Part shown: positions 1-9,446 of the stretch, piece by piece | How positions within the stretch are numbered: position 1 is the first letter of the stretch | How the letters are laid out: each line of letters starts with the position of its first letter | Assembly: GCA_913009755.1 (NCBI GenBank) | Contig: CAJVWU010000014.1 | Span: forward strand, 1-58,377 | From: an uncultured Bacteroidia bacterium | GTDB lineage: Bacteria > Bacteroidota > Bacteroidia > Bacteroidales > F082 | DNA: 58,377 bases | Direction of reading: 5' to 3' | Notes under the pieces: generated by a model | Database searches by the model: none | The model's input: only the letters and a program-made list of their open reading frames with translations | Told to the model about the DNA's origin: nothing | Made by a program: the position numbers and the translations under genes

Positions 1-152
1 AAAAATAAAAGGAGTCCCAAAATAGAACCCCTTTTCTTTTGACTTTTTCGTCAGTCATCAAGTGTATCCCTGGCGGGTTGCTCTCCAGCAGAGCCCACTT
101 CCGTTTAGCTTGACAACACAAAAATAACAACCATCTTTTTAGGTGGCTAAAA

Positions 153-221
153 CTGTTGAAAAAAACTGCAACCATTTTGTCCACTTGGAACAATGCTGTT
201 GAAAAGTGCAACCATTTTGTC
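153..221. repeat. Tandem pair of CTGTTG...CAACCATTTTGTC units
   Basis: Two near-identical units (29 nt at 153-181 and 26 nt at 196-221) share CTGTTGAAAA followed by TGCAACCATTTTGTC; they differ by a 3-nt indel. They lie directly ahead of the surface-protein operon. The 18 nt at 141-158 also recur with one mismatch at 21897-21914. The rest of the first 240 bases shows nothing else I recognise. They could be regulator sites or an intergenic repeat family. Confidence 0.6.
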
Positions 222-243
222 TATTATACCTAAAAATCAGACA

Positions 244-1509
244 ATGAAAATTAATTTTACACATTTAAGGCGATTGCTGTTTACACTAATCATGCTGGCC
301 TGTACTGCAAGCATCTTGTTTGGACAGGTAGCCATCAACACGGATGGGTCCGGTCCCGACAACTCGGCAATGCTGGATGTTAAATCATCCGACAAAGGAA
401 TTTTGATACCCCGGTTAACAACCATACAAAGAACAACCCTGTCTTCTACTGCGGTGGCCGGTTTAATGGTTTACGACACAGACGTTAACAAATTTTTCTT
501 TTTCAACGGCGTAACCTGGGATGAGGGTTCGGTGGGTAACTTATGGTCTTCCAACGGTTCAAACATCTATCCTACAAATGCAGCGGGAAGAATAGGAATT
601 GGCTTTAGCACACCCACCTATGATGTTGATGTGAACAAAAGTGCCAACTCGGCATTTATGAGAGTGAAATCAACCAGCGGGTTTGCAGGTCTTATCATTG
701 ATAAAGCATCCCCGGGCGATAACGGATATTTAGTATATCAACATAACGGTTCCGGGGATTGGTACGTCGGAACGGTAAAAAACACGGATTTTGCCATCAG
801 TACTTCTTATTCGGCTGCTGACGGAAAGTTTTATATTGAGCAAAGCACCGGAAACGTAGGCATTGGCACTACAACCCCGGCGCGGACACTGGAAATTGCA
901 GGGCCGTGGCAGACAGCGCGCCTCAGTTCCACCAGCTCTGGGGCAACGCTTGAATTTGTAAGTACAACAAAAAATGACTGGGCCATATCCACATGGTATG
1001 GTAATATGGCGCTTATTTACAGTACTGATGATTTTGTTACCAAAACCGATGAGTACTATTTTACACCTGCAAGCATTTACCCATACGCATCAAATACCAA
1101 AAGTTTGGGAACAGCTGCCAAACAATGGAGTAATTTATATAGTGTAGATGGCGTTTTTACCGGTAATATGGCAATTGGCAGTGTATTTGCCACAGGATAC
1201 AAACTCTCGGTGAGCGGTAAGATAATTTGTGAAGAATTGCGTGTGAACGCCGTAGCCGACTGGCCCGACTATGTGTTTGGGAAACAATACAAATTAATGT
1301 CTTTGCATGATTTGGATTTGTATATTCAAACCAATGGGCATTTGCCCAATGTGCCTTCTGCCGGTGAAGTCAACAAATCAGGAGTTGATGTGGGTGAAAT
1401 GCAACGGTTGATGATGGAAAAAATTGAAGAACTTTCACTTTACGTCATCCGGCAGCAAAAGCAAATAGATGAACTGGAAAAACAGCTTAAAAAGAACAAG
1501 AAACAATGA
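244..1509 (+). CDS. Secreted surface protein with C-terminal coiled coil
   Basis: Predicted exported protein of about 421 residues. An upstream in-frame ATG exists at 193, but the ATG used here begins a clean signal peptide (basic start, then LLFTLIMLACTASILFGQ) and is preferred. After the signal comes the motif NSAMLDVKSSDKGILIPRLT, which is common at the start of Bacteroidota surface or tail-fibre-like proteins, followed by repeats of the form GNVGIGTTTPARTLEIAG. The C-terminal 70 residues (LPNVPSAGEV, then GEMQRLMMEKIEELSLYVIRQ) form a predicted coiled coil, as in proteins with trimeric fibre-like ends. It overlaps the next gene by 4 nt, so the two are probably co-translated. The molecular role is unknown; a structural surface or adhesin role is inference. 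Confidence 0.8.
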   Translation: MKINFTHLRRLLFTLIMLACTASILFGQVAINTDGSGPDNSAMLDVKSSDKGILIPRLTTIQRTTLSSTAVAGLMVYDTDVNKFFFFNGVTWDEGSVGNLWSSNGSNIYPTNAAGRIGIGFSTPTYDVDVNKSANSAFMRVKSTSGFAGLIIDKASPGDNGYLVYQHNGSGDWYVGTVKNTDFAISTSYSAADGKFYIEQSTGNVGIGTTTPARTLEIAGPWQTARLSSTSSGATLEFVSTTKNDWAISTWYGNMALIYSTDDFVTKTDEYYFTPASIYPYASNTKSLGTAAKQWSNLYSVDGVFTGNMAIGSVFATGYKLSVSGKIICEELRVNAVADWPDYVFGKQYKLMSLHDLDLYIQTNGHLPNVPSAGEVNKSGVDVGEMQRLMMEKIEELSLYVIRQQKQIDELEKQLKKNKKQ

Positions 1510-4367
1510 AAAAAATCAGATTTATTGGCTTTTTCTTATTTCTTGGCTTATTTCTCCCGTTAGTTTCTCTGGCACAATTTGATGATCTGAAAACCCGGTT
1601 GCAAGGGAAAAAAACTTTCATTGAAATTACGGCAACTGTAGAAGAATACCTAAAAACAGCTCCCGATAGTTATGAAAAAGAAAAGTTTGAAAAACAATTT
1701 AACCGATGGGCTTACTACCAGTCGCTGCACCTCGGCCCAGATGGCGAATTTGTTAATGTATCCAAAAGAACTTTCGAAGCGGTTCAGAACAAAGTTCAAT
1801 CATCTGAAAGATCGGCAAACGGCAACTGGAGTTTTGTCGGGCCGGCTTCAACAACAACCAACAACCCGGGTGCCGATGTGAATGGCCTGGGCCGGGTTGA
1901 CCGTGTGGCTTTCCATCCCACCGATGCTAATATTATTTACGTGGGAACACCGGCAGGCGGGCTTTGGAAAACCACCGATGGGGGAACCAACTGGACAGCC
2001 ATCAGCAGTTTTATCCCCTCTCTTGGTATTTCAGGAATCGTTGTGGACCACAGTGACCCCAATACCATTTATGTGTTAACCGGTGATGGGGATTCATTCA
2101 TATACAATAGTTTAGTGTTCAAATCCGGATATAGTCAATTTTCTGTTGGCGTTTTGGTAACACACGACGGCGGTACAACCTGGGAACAAACAGGCCAATT
2201 GTCAACGCTTGACGAATGGGTCGGTTACAGGCTTATTCAGCATCCCACCGATGCCAATATTCTCATTGCTGCTACATCCGATGGTATTTACCGAACAACC
2301 GACGGGGGTGCAACCTGGGTGCAGGAATATTGGGGGAGATTTTATGATATTGAATTCAAGCCGGGATCTCCTTCACAGGTTTATGCCAGTGGTAAGCAGA
2401 AATATTATTATTCAACTGATACCGGAAATATATGGCATAGCGCAACTTTTGATTATCCTTTATGTTATGGCCGGGATGAAATTGCTGTAACACCAGATGC
2501 TCCCGATAACGTCTATTTGTTTGCCGGACCAAAAAATGCAGGTAACACTTTTTGCGGGTTTTATAAATCTACCGACAGCGGTGTCCACTTTTATCGTCAG
2601 TCGAACAGCCCGAATATTTTGGGTGATGAAAATGGAAATTATGATCAATCCGAATACGACATGGGTCTGGCTGTTTCGCCCACTGATGATCAAACAGTGA
2701 TTGCTGCCGGAGTGATTATATATAAATCAACCAATGGCGGCAGTACTTTTAACAATGCAACTTTCTACCGGGAATCAGGCGGGATATATATTCATCCCGA
2801 TATTCATTCGGTTGCATTCAATCCGCTCAATGGCTATTTGTATGCCGGCAGCGATGGCGGCTTTTACCGTTCAACCGATAATGGCGCCACCTGGTCAGAT
2901 TTGTATGATGGGATCCATACCACCCAGTTTTACCATCTTGATGATTATGATGCCAACCAATACGCCATGTTGGCAGGGGCCCAGGACAATGGTTTGAAAT
3001 ACAAAACGGCTAACAGTTCCAATTTTTCGCACATTTACTGTTGCGATGGTTTTGATGTGGTGATTAACTACAATGACCAGACAAAAGGATATGGGGTGAT
3101 AAACAAAACAATTAAAATGTACACTAATTTTACGGGAACCTCCCCGGTTACTATTAACAGTGCCGGCTTCTTTCAACAGATTGAACTGAATAGCAGCGAC
3201 CCCACGATTTTGTATTATAGCAACCCAAGGATTTACAAATACGATGCTGACCTTAATACGCACACCCTGCTTGCAGGCCCGTCTATTGTTGGGGCATGGG
3301 CTTTAAAAACCTGTCCGAGCTCTTCCTCACGTATTTACGCAGCGGGAGGTGTTTCGGCGTTTTCCACAACCGGTAAAATGTTTATGTCTTCTGACAACGG
3401 GACAACCTGGGATACGATTTCCAACAATACCGGGTTTCCCGCTACCTACCCGCGCATTTCTGATATTGGTGTAAAACCAAACTGGTCATGGCAGGTGTAT
3501 GTGTGTTTTGGCGGATATACCAACAACCTTAAAGTGTATTATTCATCCGATATTGGTGCGAGTTGGACTAACGTTAGCTATGACTTACCCAATATTCCGG
3601 TATGGAGCATCGAAGTGGATGCTTCAAATAATGTTTATGTTGGCACTGATTACGGTGTTTTTTTCAAAACATCGGGCGCAACCAACTGGGAGCCCTATTA
3701 CAACGGTTTGCCCAATGTACCGGTTTCTGACCTCGCCATAAATGAAGGTTCTGACCAATTATTGGCTTCTGCTTTCGGGCGGGGAATCTGGAAAAGTACC
3801 TTACATGATCCCTGTCCGGCTAACCGTACCATAACTGTTGATTTAGAAGGCCAGGATTTTCATTCGGCTTCCAATTCCATCACCATGTCAGGGGCGATTA
3901 TCGGAGGGGAAGGAACATCAGCGGTATTAAGAGCGGGAAGTTCTGTTGATCTTCAGGCCGGCTTTGTGGCCAACGCTGAAGTGGGCAATAAATTCCTGGC
4001 TTATCTGGGCGCTTGCGGTAGCGGGGTGCCACCGGAGTTTAGTTTTGGCAATCCTGCCGATTCAAATAACCTGATAAGTGATTTTAGCTTTAGTGTTGCC
4101 AGAGACCTTGGCACGCTGCAAATTGACGATGTCTCATTGAACGAGAAAAAAGTAACCGTTAGATTGTTTAATGACGAAATAGCAAAAATCAGGGTTTTTC
4201 TCTCAAATGAAAACGGTAAATTCATTAAAGACATTGCCAACTTTAAAGGACAAAAGGGAAAAACGGAGCACATTTTCCGGACTTCTGACCTGAAACGGGG
4301 GCTATATTATGTTTACCTGAGTGTTGACAGGGATATTAATCACTTACAGGAATTGCTAATTCCCTGA
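1506..4367 (+). CDS. Secreted sortilin/BNR-repeat protein with type IX-like C-terminal domain
   Basis: A 953-residue exported protein starting with a signal peptide (FFLFLGLFLPLVSLAQ). From about residue 105 to 760 it carries repeated VPS10/BNR-type blades: HPTDANIIYVGT followed by GGLWKTTDGGTNW, IYRTTDGGATW, FYRSTDNGATW, MFMSSDNGTTW. These are typical of multi-bladed propellers. Residues about 775-840 (a Cys-rich start at DPCPANRTI, then LRAGSSVDLQAGF) resemble the small beta domain often placed before the tail in Bacteroidota secreted proteins. The last 80 residues (KIRVFLSNENGKFIKDI, LKRGLYYVYL) resemble a type A type IX secretion sorting domain, although the terminal KLVV-like motif is not canonical. 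Its start overlaps the preceding gene (ATGA). The ligand or substrate is unknown. Confidence 0.82.
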   Translation: MKKIRFIGFFLFLGLFLPLVSLAQFDDLKTRLQGKKTFIEITATVEEYLKTAPDSYEKEKFEKQFNRWAYYQSLHLGPDGEFVNVSKRTFEAVQNKVQSSERSANGNWSFVGPASTTTNNPGADVNGLGRVDRVAFHPTDANIIYVGTPAGGLWKTTDGGTNWTAISSFIPSLGISGIVVDHSDPNTIYVLTGDGDSFIYNSLVFKSGYSQFSVGVLVTHDGGTTWEQTGQLSTLDEWVGYRLIQHPTDANILIAATSDGIYRTTDGGATWVQEYWGRFYDIEFKPGSPSQVYASGKQKYYYSTDTGNIWHSATFDYPLCYGRDEIAVTPDAPDNVYLFAGPKNAGNTFCGFYKSTDSGVHFYRQSNSPNILGDENGNYDQSEYDMGLAVSPTDDQTVIAAGVIIYKSTNGGSTFNNATFYRESGGIYIHPDIHSVAFNPLNGYLYAGSDGGFYRSTDNGATWSDLYDGIHTTQFYHLDDYDANQYAMLAGAQDNGLKYKTANSSNFSHIYCCDGFDVVINYNDQTKGYGVINKTIKMYTNFTGTSPVTINSAGFFQQIELNSSDPTILYYSNPRIYKYDADLNTHTLLAGPSIVGAWALKTCPSSSSRIYAAGGVSAFSTTGKMFMSSDNGTTWDTISNNTGFPATYPRISDIGVKPNWSWQVYVCFGGYTNNLKVYYSSDIGASWTNVSYDLPNIPVWSIEVDASNNVYVGTDYGVFFKTSGATNWEPYYNGLPNVPVSDLAINEGSDQLLASAFGRGIWKSTLHDPCPANRTITVDLEGQDFHSASNSITMSGAIIGGEGTSAVLRAGSSVDLQAGFVANAEVGNKFLAYLGACGSGVPPEFSFGNPADSNNLISDFSFSVARDLGTLQIDDVSLNEKKVTVRLFNDEIAKIRVFLSNENGKFIKDIANFKGQKGKTEHIFRTSDLKRGLYYVYLSVDRDINHLQELLIP

Positions 4368-4402
4368 ATCATAAAAGTATTCCATGGCTTATTCAGGAAA
4401 GA

Positions 4403-6910
4403 TTAAAGCGAAAACTTCAAAAACAACGTTGGCGTAAAGGGAATGGCTTCAGCATAAATATTAATGGAATTGGTTTGACTGGCCGGGATGCGCTGGAAGT
4501 TGGTGTATTTGATGTTTTGGGTGTTCAGCACATTGAGGATTGACAACCCGCCTTCACCCACCACTTTGCGGTTGAGGAATTTGTAAATAAAAGAAACATC
4601 CCAGCGGTTGTAAGTGAGGTCTTTCTCCTGGTTATAAGGGTAGGGTGCATAAGGGAATCCTGAACCATACACATAATTTGTAGAAAAATAAAAGGGGTCA
4701 AAATTGAGCAAAAGTGCTGCCTTGATTTCATGCTGCTGATCCTGGGGTGCGCGGTGGTAGCTGTCATCCGGCAAATCCGTAAACCGCTCTTCGGTTTTAC
4801 CGAGTGAATAGGAAATCCATGCCGAATGGCCTTTGAAATCTTTTTGCAGGAAAAAATCAACGCCATACATTTTACTGTCGCCAACCAGTATGCCCTGCCA
4901 CTGGTATTTCTGGGAAAAGAAATAACGGGTAATGCCGTAAACCCGTTTATAATAAGGTTCCATGCTGAAAGTCCAACCTTTTTGGTGAAGCGACAGCCCC
5001 AAAACAAAGTGCGTGGCCGACAGTACCGGAACATCAACGTTGTTGGCTATTGCCCAGATGAACCGGTAATTCCCCATTTCGTCAACCACCGAACTTTTGG
5101 TAATGTACTGATGATAAACTCCCCAGGCCGCATTGAATTTCCAATGTTCGCCAAGTTGAACCGACAGCGACAGCCGCGGGTCGGCAAAAAGCTTGTTCAG
5201 GTTAAAAGCATAAGTCAGTCGCAGGCCCGGCTTGAAAATGACCTTTTTTCCCAAAGCCATATAGTCCTGTACCGATACAAAAAACCGTTGTGCGAAAGAT
5301 TCAATGTCAACACTTTTTACATTAAAAGTGTCTTCTTTTAACACCACATGGTTATAAACCAGGCCTTCGTTGGTTTCCAGTATGTGGTATTTGCCCAGTG
5401 CAAACCGGTTATCGTTTCTGAGCGTTAATTCGCTGACCAGGTTTTTCGTTTTTTTATCGCTGAGCTGGGCCGTATAATTGATCTTTCTGTGTTTCAGCTT
5501 AAGATCGTCGCTGTACCCGCTGTTGAGTTGTGAAAAATTGAGGTTGAAATTACTGGTGTTCCCGTTTTTCCAGGTTTTTCCGTAAAATACGGTTCCCCCG
5601 GTCTGGGTGTTTTTCTCCAGTGTGTTTTTGATAAGCCTCCACTTATCAACCGGTTGGTCAATGTTGTAAGAAAATTTATCATCGCCACCGTAAAGGCTGA
5701 CATAAAACAGGTCGTTATCATTTATCTTCAGCGAGTATTTGATGTTCATATCCCTGAACCGGTAGTTGGGAACAATGTTTACATCAATGTCGTTGGAAGT
5801 GTCGGCGTCATGGTTTCTCCTGATCAGCCCGCCCATATCCGAGGGATTGTAAAGGTTGTAATAAGTCTGGCGGAAAGCCAGCACAAGCGAACTTTTTTTA
5901 AGAATAGGAATTTCAACTTCGCCATTCAACGTCATGTTGTTGATCATAAAAGTAAACGAGGGCTTCTGCATATTTCCGTTTTTCCCGGTCACATTCACCA
6001 CCCCCCCCACACGCTGGCCAAAACGCACCCCGTAGCCGCCTTTGTGCACTTCAATATCTTTGGCCATAATCGGGTTGAACGAGCTGATGTTGTCGTTAAA
6101 ATTTTTCAGTCCGTAAACGGTAAAACCGTCAAACAACACCTCGCTTTGCCCGGCATAGCTCCCCCAGATGATCAGGTCGTTGGTTTGTTCGCCGGAAGCC
6201 GTTATGCCCGGCATGAGCCGCAACAGGTTAAAAATGGAATTGTCACCGAATCCGGGCAGGAAAAAAGCAATCTTGTGGTTCATCTTCATCAGTCCGGGTT
6301 TGTCGCCGATTTGTGTGGCTTTTTCAACAGGCCGGTCTTTTATGACTACCTCTTTTAAACCGATGCTGGAAGGCGTCAGGGCGATGCGCAACCCTGTTTG
6401 TGCTTTTAAAGTTGTATCCAGAATGTAGTAACCCAGATGGGTTGCCTGTACCGTAAACACACTGTCGGTGACGGATACGTGCATAAAACTGCCTTTCACA
6501 TCGGCGGCCAGGGGTCGCCCGTTGATGATGATGTGGGAATAGGGCAGTGGTTCGTGGCTAATGGCATCAATTATTTGTCCTGATAAATAAAATTCTTTCT
6601 TCTTTTTTTCGGTCTTCCTTTGATAAATAATAAAGACGTTATCCGGTTTTTCATAATCGAAAGGAAGCCCGGACAAAAGTTTATTGATGGCTTTTTCAGG
6701 GTTTTTAAAACGGGCTTTCAGTGTTATAACGTATTGAGAAAGTAAATGATCGTCAAAAGAAATCTGCACTTTGTAATCATCCCGTATTCCGGCCAGTACC
6801 TTATTTAAAGGTTCGCCTGATACACTTATCCTGATTTCCTGAGCGTAGGCATGGAAACCTGCAAAAAGAAAAAAAAAGATAAAAGCTTTTTTTATGATTT
6901 TTAACCTCAC
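4403..6910 (-). CDS. TonB-dependent receptor with STN signalling domain (FecA-like)
   Basis: Outer membrane active-transport receptor of 835 residues. Order of parts: signal peptide (FFFLFAGFHAYAQ), STN domain (about residues 25-95), a carboxypeptidase-regulatory-like beta domain (about 105-190), the plug (about 200-310, with SEVLFDGFTVYGLKNFNDN and FGQRVGGVVNVTG) and a C-terminal beta-barrel ending in the aromatic residue series FTPTLFLKFSL. The STN domain is the part that contacts the FecR-type anti-sigma factor in the periplasm, which fits the two genes upstream. The start is GTG and overlaps the FecR stop as GTGA, indicating translational coupling. No SusD-like partner follows, so glycan import is not indicated; iron-chelate or another small ligand is possible. 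The substrate cannot be told from sequence. Confidence 0.9.
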   Translation of the reverse strand: MRLKIIKKAFIFFFLFAGFHAYAQEIRISVSGEPLNKVLAGIRDDYKVQISFDDHLLSQYVITLKARFKNPEKAINKLLSGLPFDYEKPDNVFIIYQRKTEKKKKEFYLSGQIIDAISHEPLPYSHIIINGRPLAADVKGSFMHVSVTDSVFTVQATHLGYYILDTTLKAQTGLRIALTPSSIGLKEVVIKDRPVEKATQIGDKPGLMKMNHKIAFFLPGFGDNSIFNLLRLMPGITASGEQTNDLIIWGSYAGQSEVLFDGFTVYGLKNFNDNISSFNPIMAKDIEVHKGGYGVRFGQRVGGVVNVTGKNGNMQKPSFTFMINNMTLNGEVEIPILKKSSLVLAFRQTYYNLYNPSDMGGLIRRNHDADTSNDIDVNIVPNYRFRDMNIKYSLKINDNDLFYVSLYGGDDKFSYNIDQPVDKWRLIKNTLEKNTQTGGTVFYGKTWKNGNTSNFNLNFSQLNSGYSDDLKLKHRKINYTAQLSDKKTKNLVSELTLRNDNRFALGKYHILETNEGLVYNHVVLKEDTFNVKSVDIESFAQRFFVSVQDYMALGKKVIFKPGLRLTYAFNLNKLFADPRLSLSVQLGEHWKFNAAWGVYHQYITKSSVVDEMGNYRFIWAIANNVDVPVLSATHFVLGLSLHQKGWTFSMEPYYKRVYGITRYFFSQKYQWQGILVGDSKMYGVDFFLQKDFKGHSAWISYSLGKTEERFTDLPDDSYHRAPQDQQHEIKAALLLNFDPFYFSTNYVYGSGFPYAPYPYNQEKDLTYNRWDVSFIYKFLNRKVVGEGGLSILNVLNTQNIKYTNFQRIPASQTNSINIYAEAIPFTPTLFLKFSL

Positions 6911-7767
6911 GGATTGCTGATTATCTTATAACTTCCATCAGCAGTTTTTACATAAGTTATGCCAAAAGGTTTGCAAATGATGCTTAAAACTTCTTCGACG
7001 GGCTTTTCCTTTGAGAAAAATCCGGTATAGTAAAAAATCAGGCCCGGCTCCATGCTGATGGTAACGCCATATTGTCTTTCCACTTCTTTCATCACTTCTG
7101 CAAGTGGCGCGGCAGTAAAATTAAACATATTATCCATCCACGAAACGGTGGCTTCGGGCATTTTTTCTTTTCTTACAATTATTTTACCCGACTCAATAAC
7201 CTGGGCACTGTAACCGGGGCCAAGAATCACTTCCTCTTTGGTTTTTGAGGTTACTTTAACCTTACCGGTAAAACAGGTTACCTTATAGGTTTTATCACGT
7301 GAGAAAATGTTAAAAGTTGTCCCCAGGACGGTGGTTTGTCCCATGCACGAACGCACCCTGAAGGCGCTCCCTTTTTGCACCTTAAAAAAACCTTCGCCTT
7401 CAAACCTTAAGTCTCTTGACGCCCACCACCAAAAAGGTCGGTATTTTAATACGGATCCTGCATTCATTTCGACCGATGATCCGTCAGGAAGGGAAACGGT
7501 AAGGTGTTGTCCCGCCGGACACGTAATGTTTGTTGTGTAAAAGCGCATGACCGAGAACAAGGCGACAAGTGCCAACAGGGCGGCGGCAATAGCCATTGCG
7601 GGTCTGTAAGAAAACAGGTGGATGGTTTTCGGTTTGTATGGTTCTTCCAGTCTGGATGACAGGGCTGCCCATACTTCTTCTTTGTTTTTTTGATAGGGTA
7701 TTGTCACCTTGTCGAAGAAGTCTCCGTTGTCAGGGTTGCTGCTGATATGTCTTTTATTCCGGTTCAT
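6907..7767 (-). CDS. FecR-family anti-sigma factor
   Basis: Single-pass inner membrane regulator of 286 residues. The N-terminal cytoplasmic part is about 50 residues, then a membrane segment (AMAIAAALLALVALFSVM, about 54-71). The periplasmic FecR domain follows (VSLPDGSSVEMNAGSVLKY and the GEGFFKV region), and the C-terminal 75 residues match the DUF4974/STN-like end (PLAEVMKEVERQYGV). In this family the protein binds and controls the ECF sigma factor and receives a signal from the STN domain of the receptor. It starts 1 nt after the sigma gene's stop and overlaps the receptor start by 4 nt, so all three are one operon. Confidence 0.92.
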   Translation of the reverse strand: MNRNKRHISSNPDNGDFFDKVTIPYQKNKEEVWAALSSRLEEPYKPKTIHLFSYRPAMAIAAALLALVALFSVMRFYTTNITCPAGQHLTVSLPDGSSVEMNAGSVLKYRPFWWWASRDLRFEGEGFFKVQKGSAFRVRSCMGQTTVLGTTFNIFSRDKTYKVTCFTGKVKVTSKTKEEVILGPGYSAQVIESGKIIVRKEKMPEATVSWMDNMFNFTAAPLAEVMKEVERQYGVTISMEPGLIFYYTGFFSKEKPVEEVLSIICKPFGITYVKTADGSYKIISNP

Positions 7768-7768
7768 T

Positions 7769-8257
7769 TTAGTAGTCCAATGCTTTTCTTAATGTAGCCA
7801 GTGCCTTTGTCATCCTTTTTTCAACCGCTTTGATGCTGATGCCAAGCCGTCCGGCAATTTCATGGTATTTCAACTCATCCATCCGGCTCATTAAAAAGAC
7901 AATCCTCTGTTTTTCGGGCAGGCTTGTCAAAACCGTTTCGTAAGTTTTTTTCAGTTCTTTAAACCGGGTGATGTCCTCAGGCGACTGGCTTATGGGCGTA
8001 TCGTTTTTCATGTTCAACCTGAACTCCATGACCCTTTTTTGTTTCCGGTAATGGCTCACAAACAGGTCGCCGGCTATTTTATAAAGTAACCCTTTGATTT
8101 TATGATTGCCCGTGTTGAGTTGTTTTTCCCATATTTTTATGAACGCTTCCTGAACGATATCCGTTGCCAGTTCGGTATCACCCGAACGATAAAAGATATA
8201 GTTCCTCACTTCGTTGAAGTACTGATCGAATATTTCCCTGAACTCGGCCTGTGTCAA
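7769..8257 (-). CDS. ECF sigma factor, Bacteroidota FecI-like
   Basis: RNA polymerase sigma factor of 162 residues with the two expected domains. Region 2 holds YRSGDTELATDIVQEAFIKIWE (written here as part of residues 23-45), and region 4 holds LPEKQRIVFLMSRMDELKYH followed by the helix-turn-helix EIAGRLGISIKAVEKRM. No ATG is available: the frame is open only 9 codons upstream to a TAA, and TTG at 8257 gives the normal family length, so TTG is taken as the start. It heads the sigma/FecR/receptor operon and probably drives that operon or the nearby outer membrane genes. Confidence 0.9.
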   Translation of the reverse strand: MTQAEFREIFDQYFNEVRNYIFYRSGDTELATDIVQEAFIKIWEKQLNTGNHKIKGLLYKIAGDLFVSHYRKQKRVMEFRLNMKNDTPISQSPEDITRFKELKKTYETVLTSLPEKQRIVFLMSRMDELKYHEIAGRLGISIKAVEKRMTKALATLRKALDY

Positions 8258-8335
8258 AAGAAAGATTTTTAATAAATTGATTTAGGGTAAAAGTATTCAA
8301 ATTTCAGGTATTGTTTCAGGTTTTTTAAAGAGTAA

Positions 8336-8361
8336 ATTCCCGGAGCCCAGGCTCCGGGAAT
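8336..8361 (-). terminator. Hairpin terminator behind the lipoprotein gene
   Basis: Perfect 11-bp stem ATTCCCGGAGC / GCTCCGGGAAT with a 4-nt loop, 21 nt downstream of the lipoprotein stop on the minus strand and followed there by a U-rich stretch (TTTACTCTTT). It separates the lipoprotein gene from the sigma-factor operon. Confidence 0.75.
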
Positions 8362-8381
8362 AGTTTTCAGTTTGATAATAA

Positions 8382-9224
8382 TCAGTGAAGGAAGATGGTA
8401 TAAGTCACACCGTCAATAACTACGGTGGCTATGTTGTCGCATTCGCCGTCGCCATAGTCGAGTACGCGGGTTGATAATCCTTCGGGACGGATTTCAATGG
8501 TCCCCGAAACAATATACCTGCAGCTCAGTTCTTTTCGTAAAGCGTTAACGATTTCTGTTTCCCAGGTTTTACCGTTGGGCCTGATGCCTGTGGCGTCACC
8601 TGTGATCAGATAAACATCATCGCGCAGTTTGCGGGTGTCGGCACCTTCTGTCCATTCACGCACACGGGTTGAATTCCAGCTTAAGGTGCCCCTGTCCAAC
8701 GACAAATGAATGACTCCGGTAACACTGATGTTATAATAGAGGTTGCCGCTATCGTTCAATCCCATGTTGGTGACTACTTTGGTGCCGTCAATATTGTTGT
8801 CGTTCACGTAATAGCCGTCAAATCCGGTCGTGATCACCGTGCCGGGATGCCTGTATCCGCCTGTGAAAGTAACGATGATCTTTCCCCTTCGGTATTTGAG
8901 GTCGTTGCAAAGACAGTTTACCTCACCGAAATCAATGGTCAGTATGTGGGGCATAGCCGTCGTGTCGAGGGTAACTGTGGCACAGTCACTCAAATAGATA
9001 CGGTCACCATCGGTGGATTTCATAAAACCGCTGCTTGCATAATCGTAAGCTTCGTTGGTAATGTTGGTTACGTTGTTGTAAACGTTCTCAGCCATTGAAT
9101 TGTCCTGAGAGAAGGTTGTGTTCTGATCGGAAGCCGGTGTGGTTTCATCTTTTTTGTTACATGAAGTAACCGTGATGGCCAGTCCGATGAACATGACTGC
9201 TAAAAATTTGTTTTTTGTTTTCAT
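8382..9224 (-). CDS. Cys-anchored lipoprotein of unknown function
   Basis: Predicted lipoprotein of 280 residues: signal LAVMFIGLAITVTSC with the lipobox Cys at 22, then a low-complexity linker (NKKDETTPASDQ). The body is beta-rich with paired cysteines (LSDCATV, VNCLCND, ELSCRYI, GDGECDN) that may form disulfides in the periplasm. The repeated layout GKIIVTFTGGY, GVIHLSLDRGTLSWN, GTIEIRPEG suggests stacked beta sheets. I recall similar unnamed lipoproteins in Bacteroidota but no function. It is transcribed like the sigma operon but separated from it by a terminator. Confidence 0.8.
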   Translation of the reverse strand: MKTKNKFLAVMFIGLAITVTSCNKKDETTPASDQNTTFSQDNSMAENVYNNVTNITNEAYDYASSGFMKSTDGDRIYLSDCATVTLDTTAMPHILTIDFGEVNCLCNDLKYRRGKIIVTFTGGYRHPGTVITTGFDGYYVNDNNIDGTKVVTNMGLNDSGNLYYNISVTGVIHLSLDRGTLSWNSTRVREWTEGADTRKLRDDVYLITGDATGIRPNGKTWETEIVNALRKELSCRYIVSGTIEIRPEGLSTRVLDYGDGECDNIATVVIDGVTYTIFLH

Positions 9225-9446
9225 GATAAAGTATTTTTAAAGTTTTTACACCCATACACCGCATAAGGTTTGGTTTACCCTACTTTTTTTAAAGGTTTTT
9301 TTTTTGAATGCCCTCGCGGTATCCGTTTCGTGCAGACAGAAATGCAAAAAACAATGTGGACATACCCGCTCAGCTTCCAAGAAATGAGATGATAAACTTT
9401 GTTTTTGATTGGGGCGTTGCCTACACATTCCCCCGTCAAAAAAGAA

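Noticed and set aside
5654-6358. Long open frame antisense to the TonB receptor
   Set aside because: Runs opposite a strongly supported receptor with no motif of its own; it is a mirror of the receptor's codon bias.
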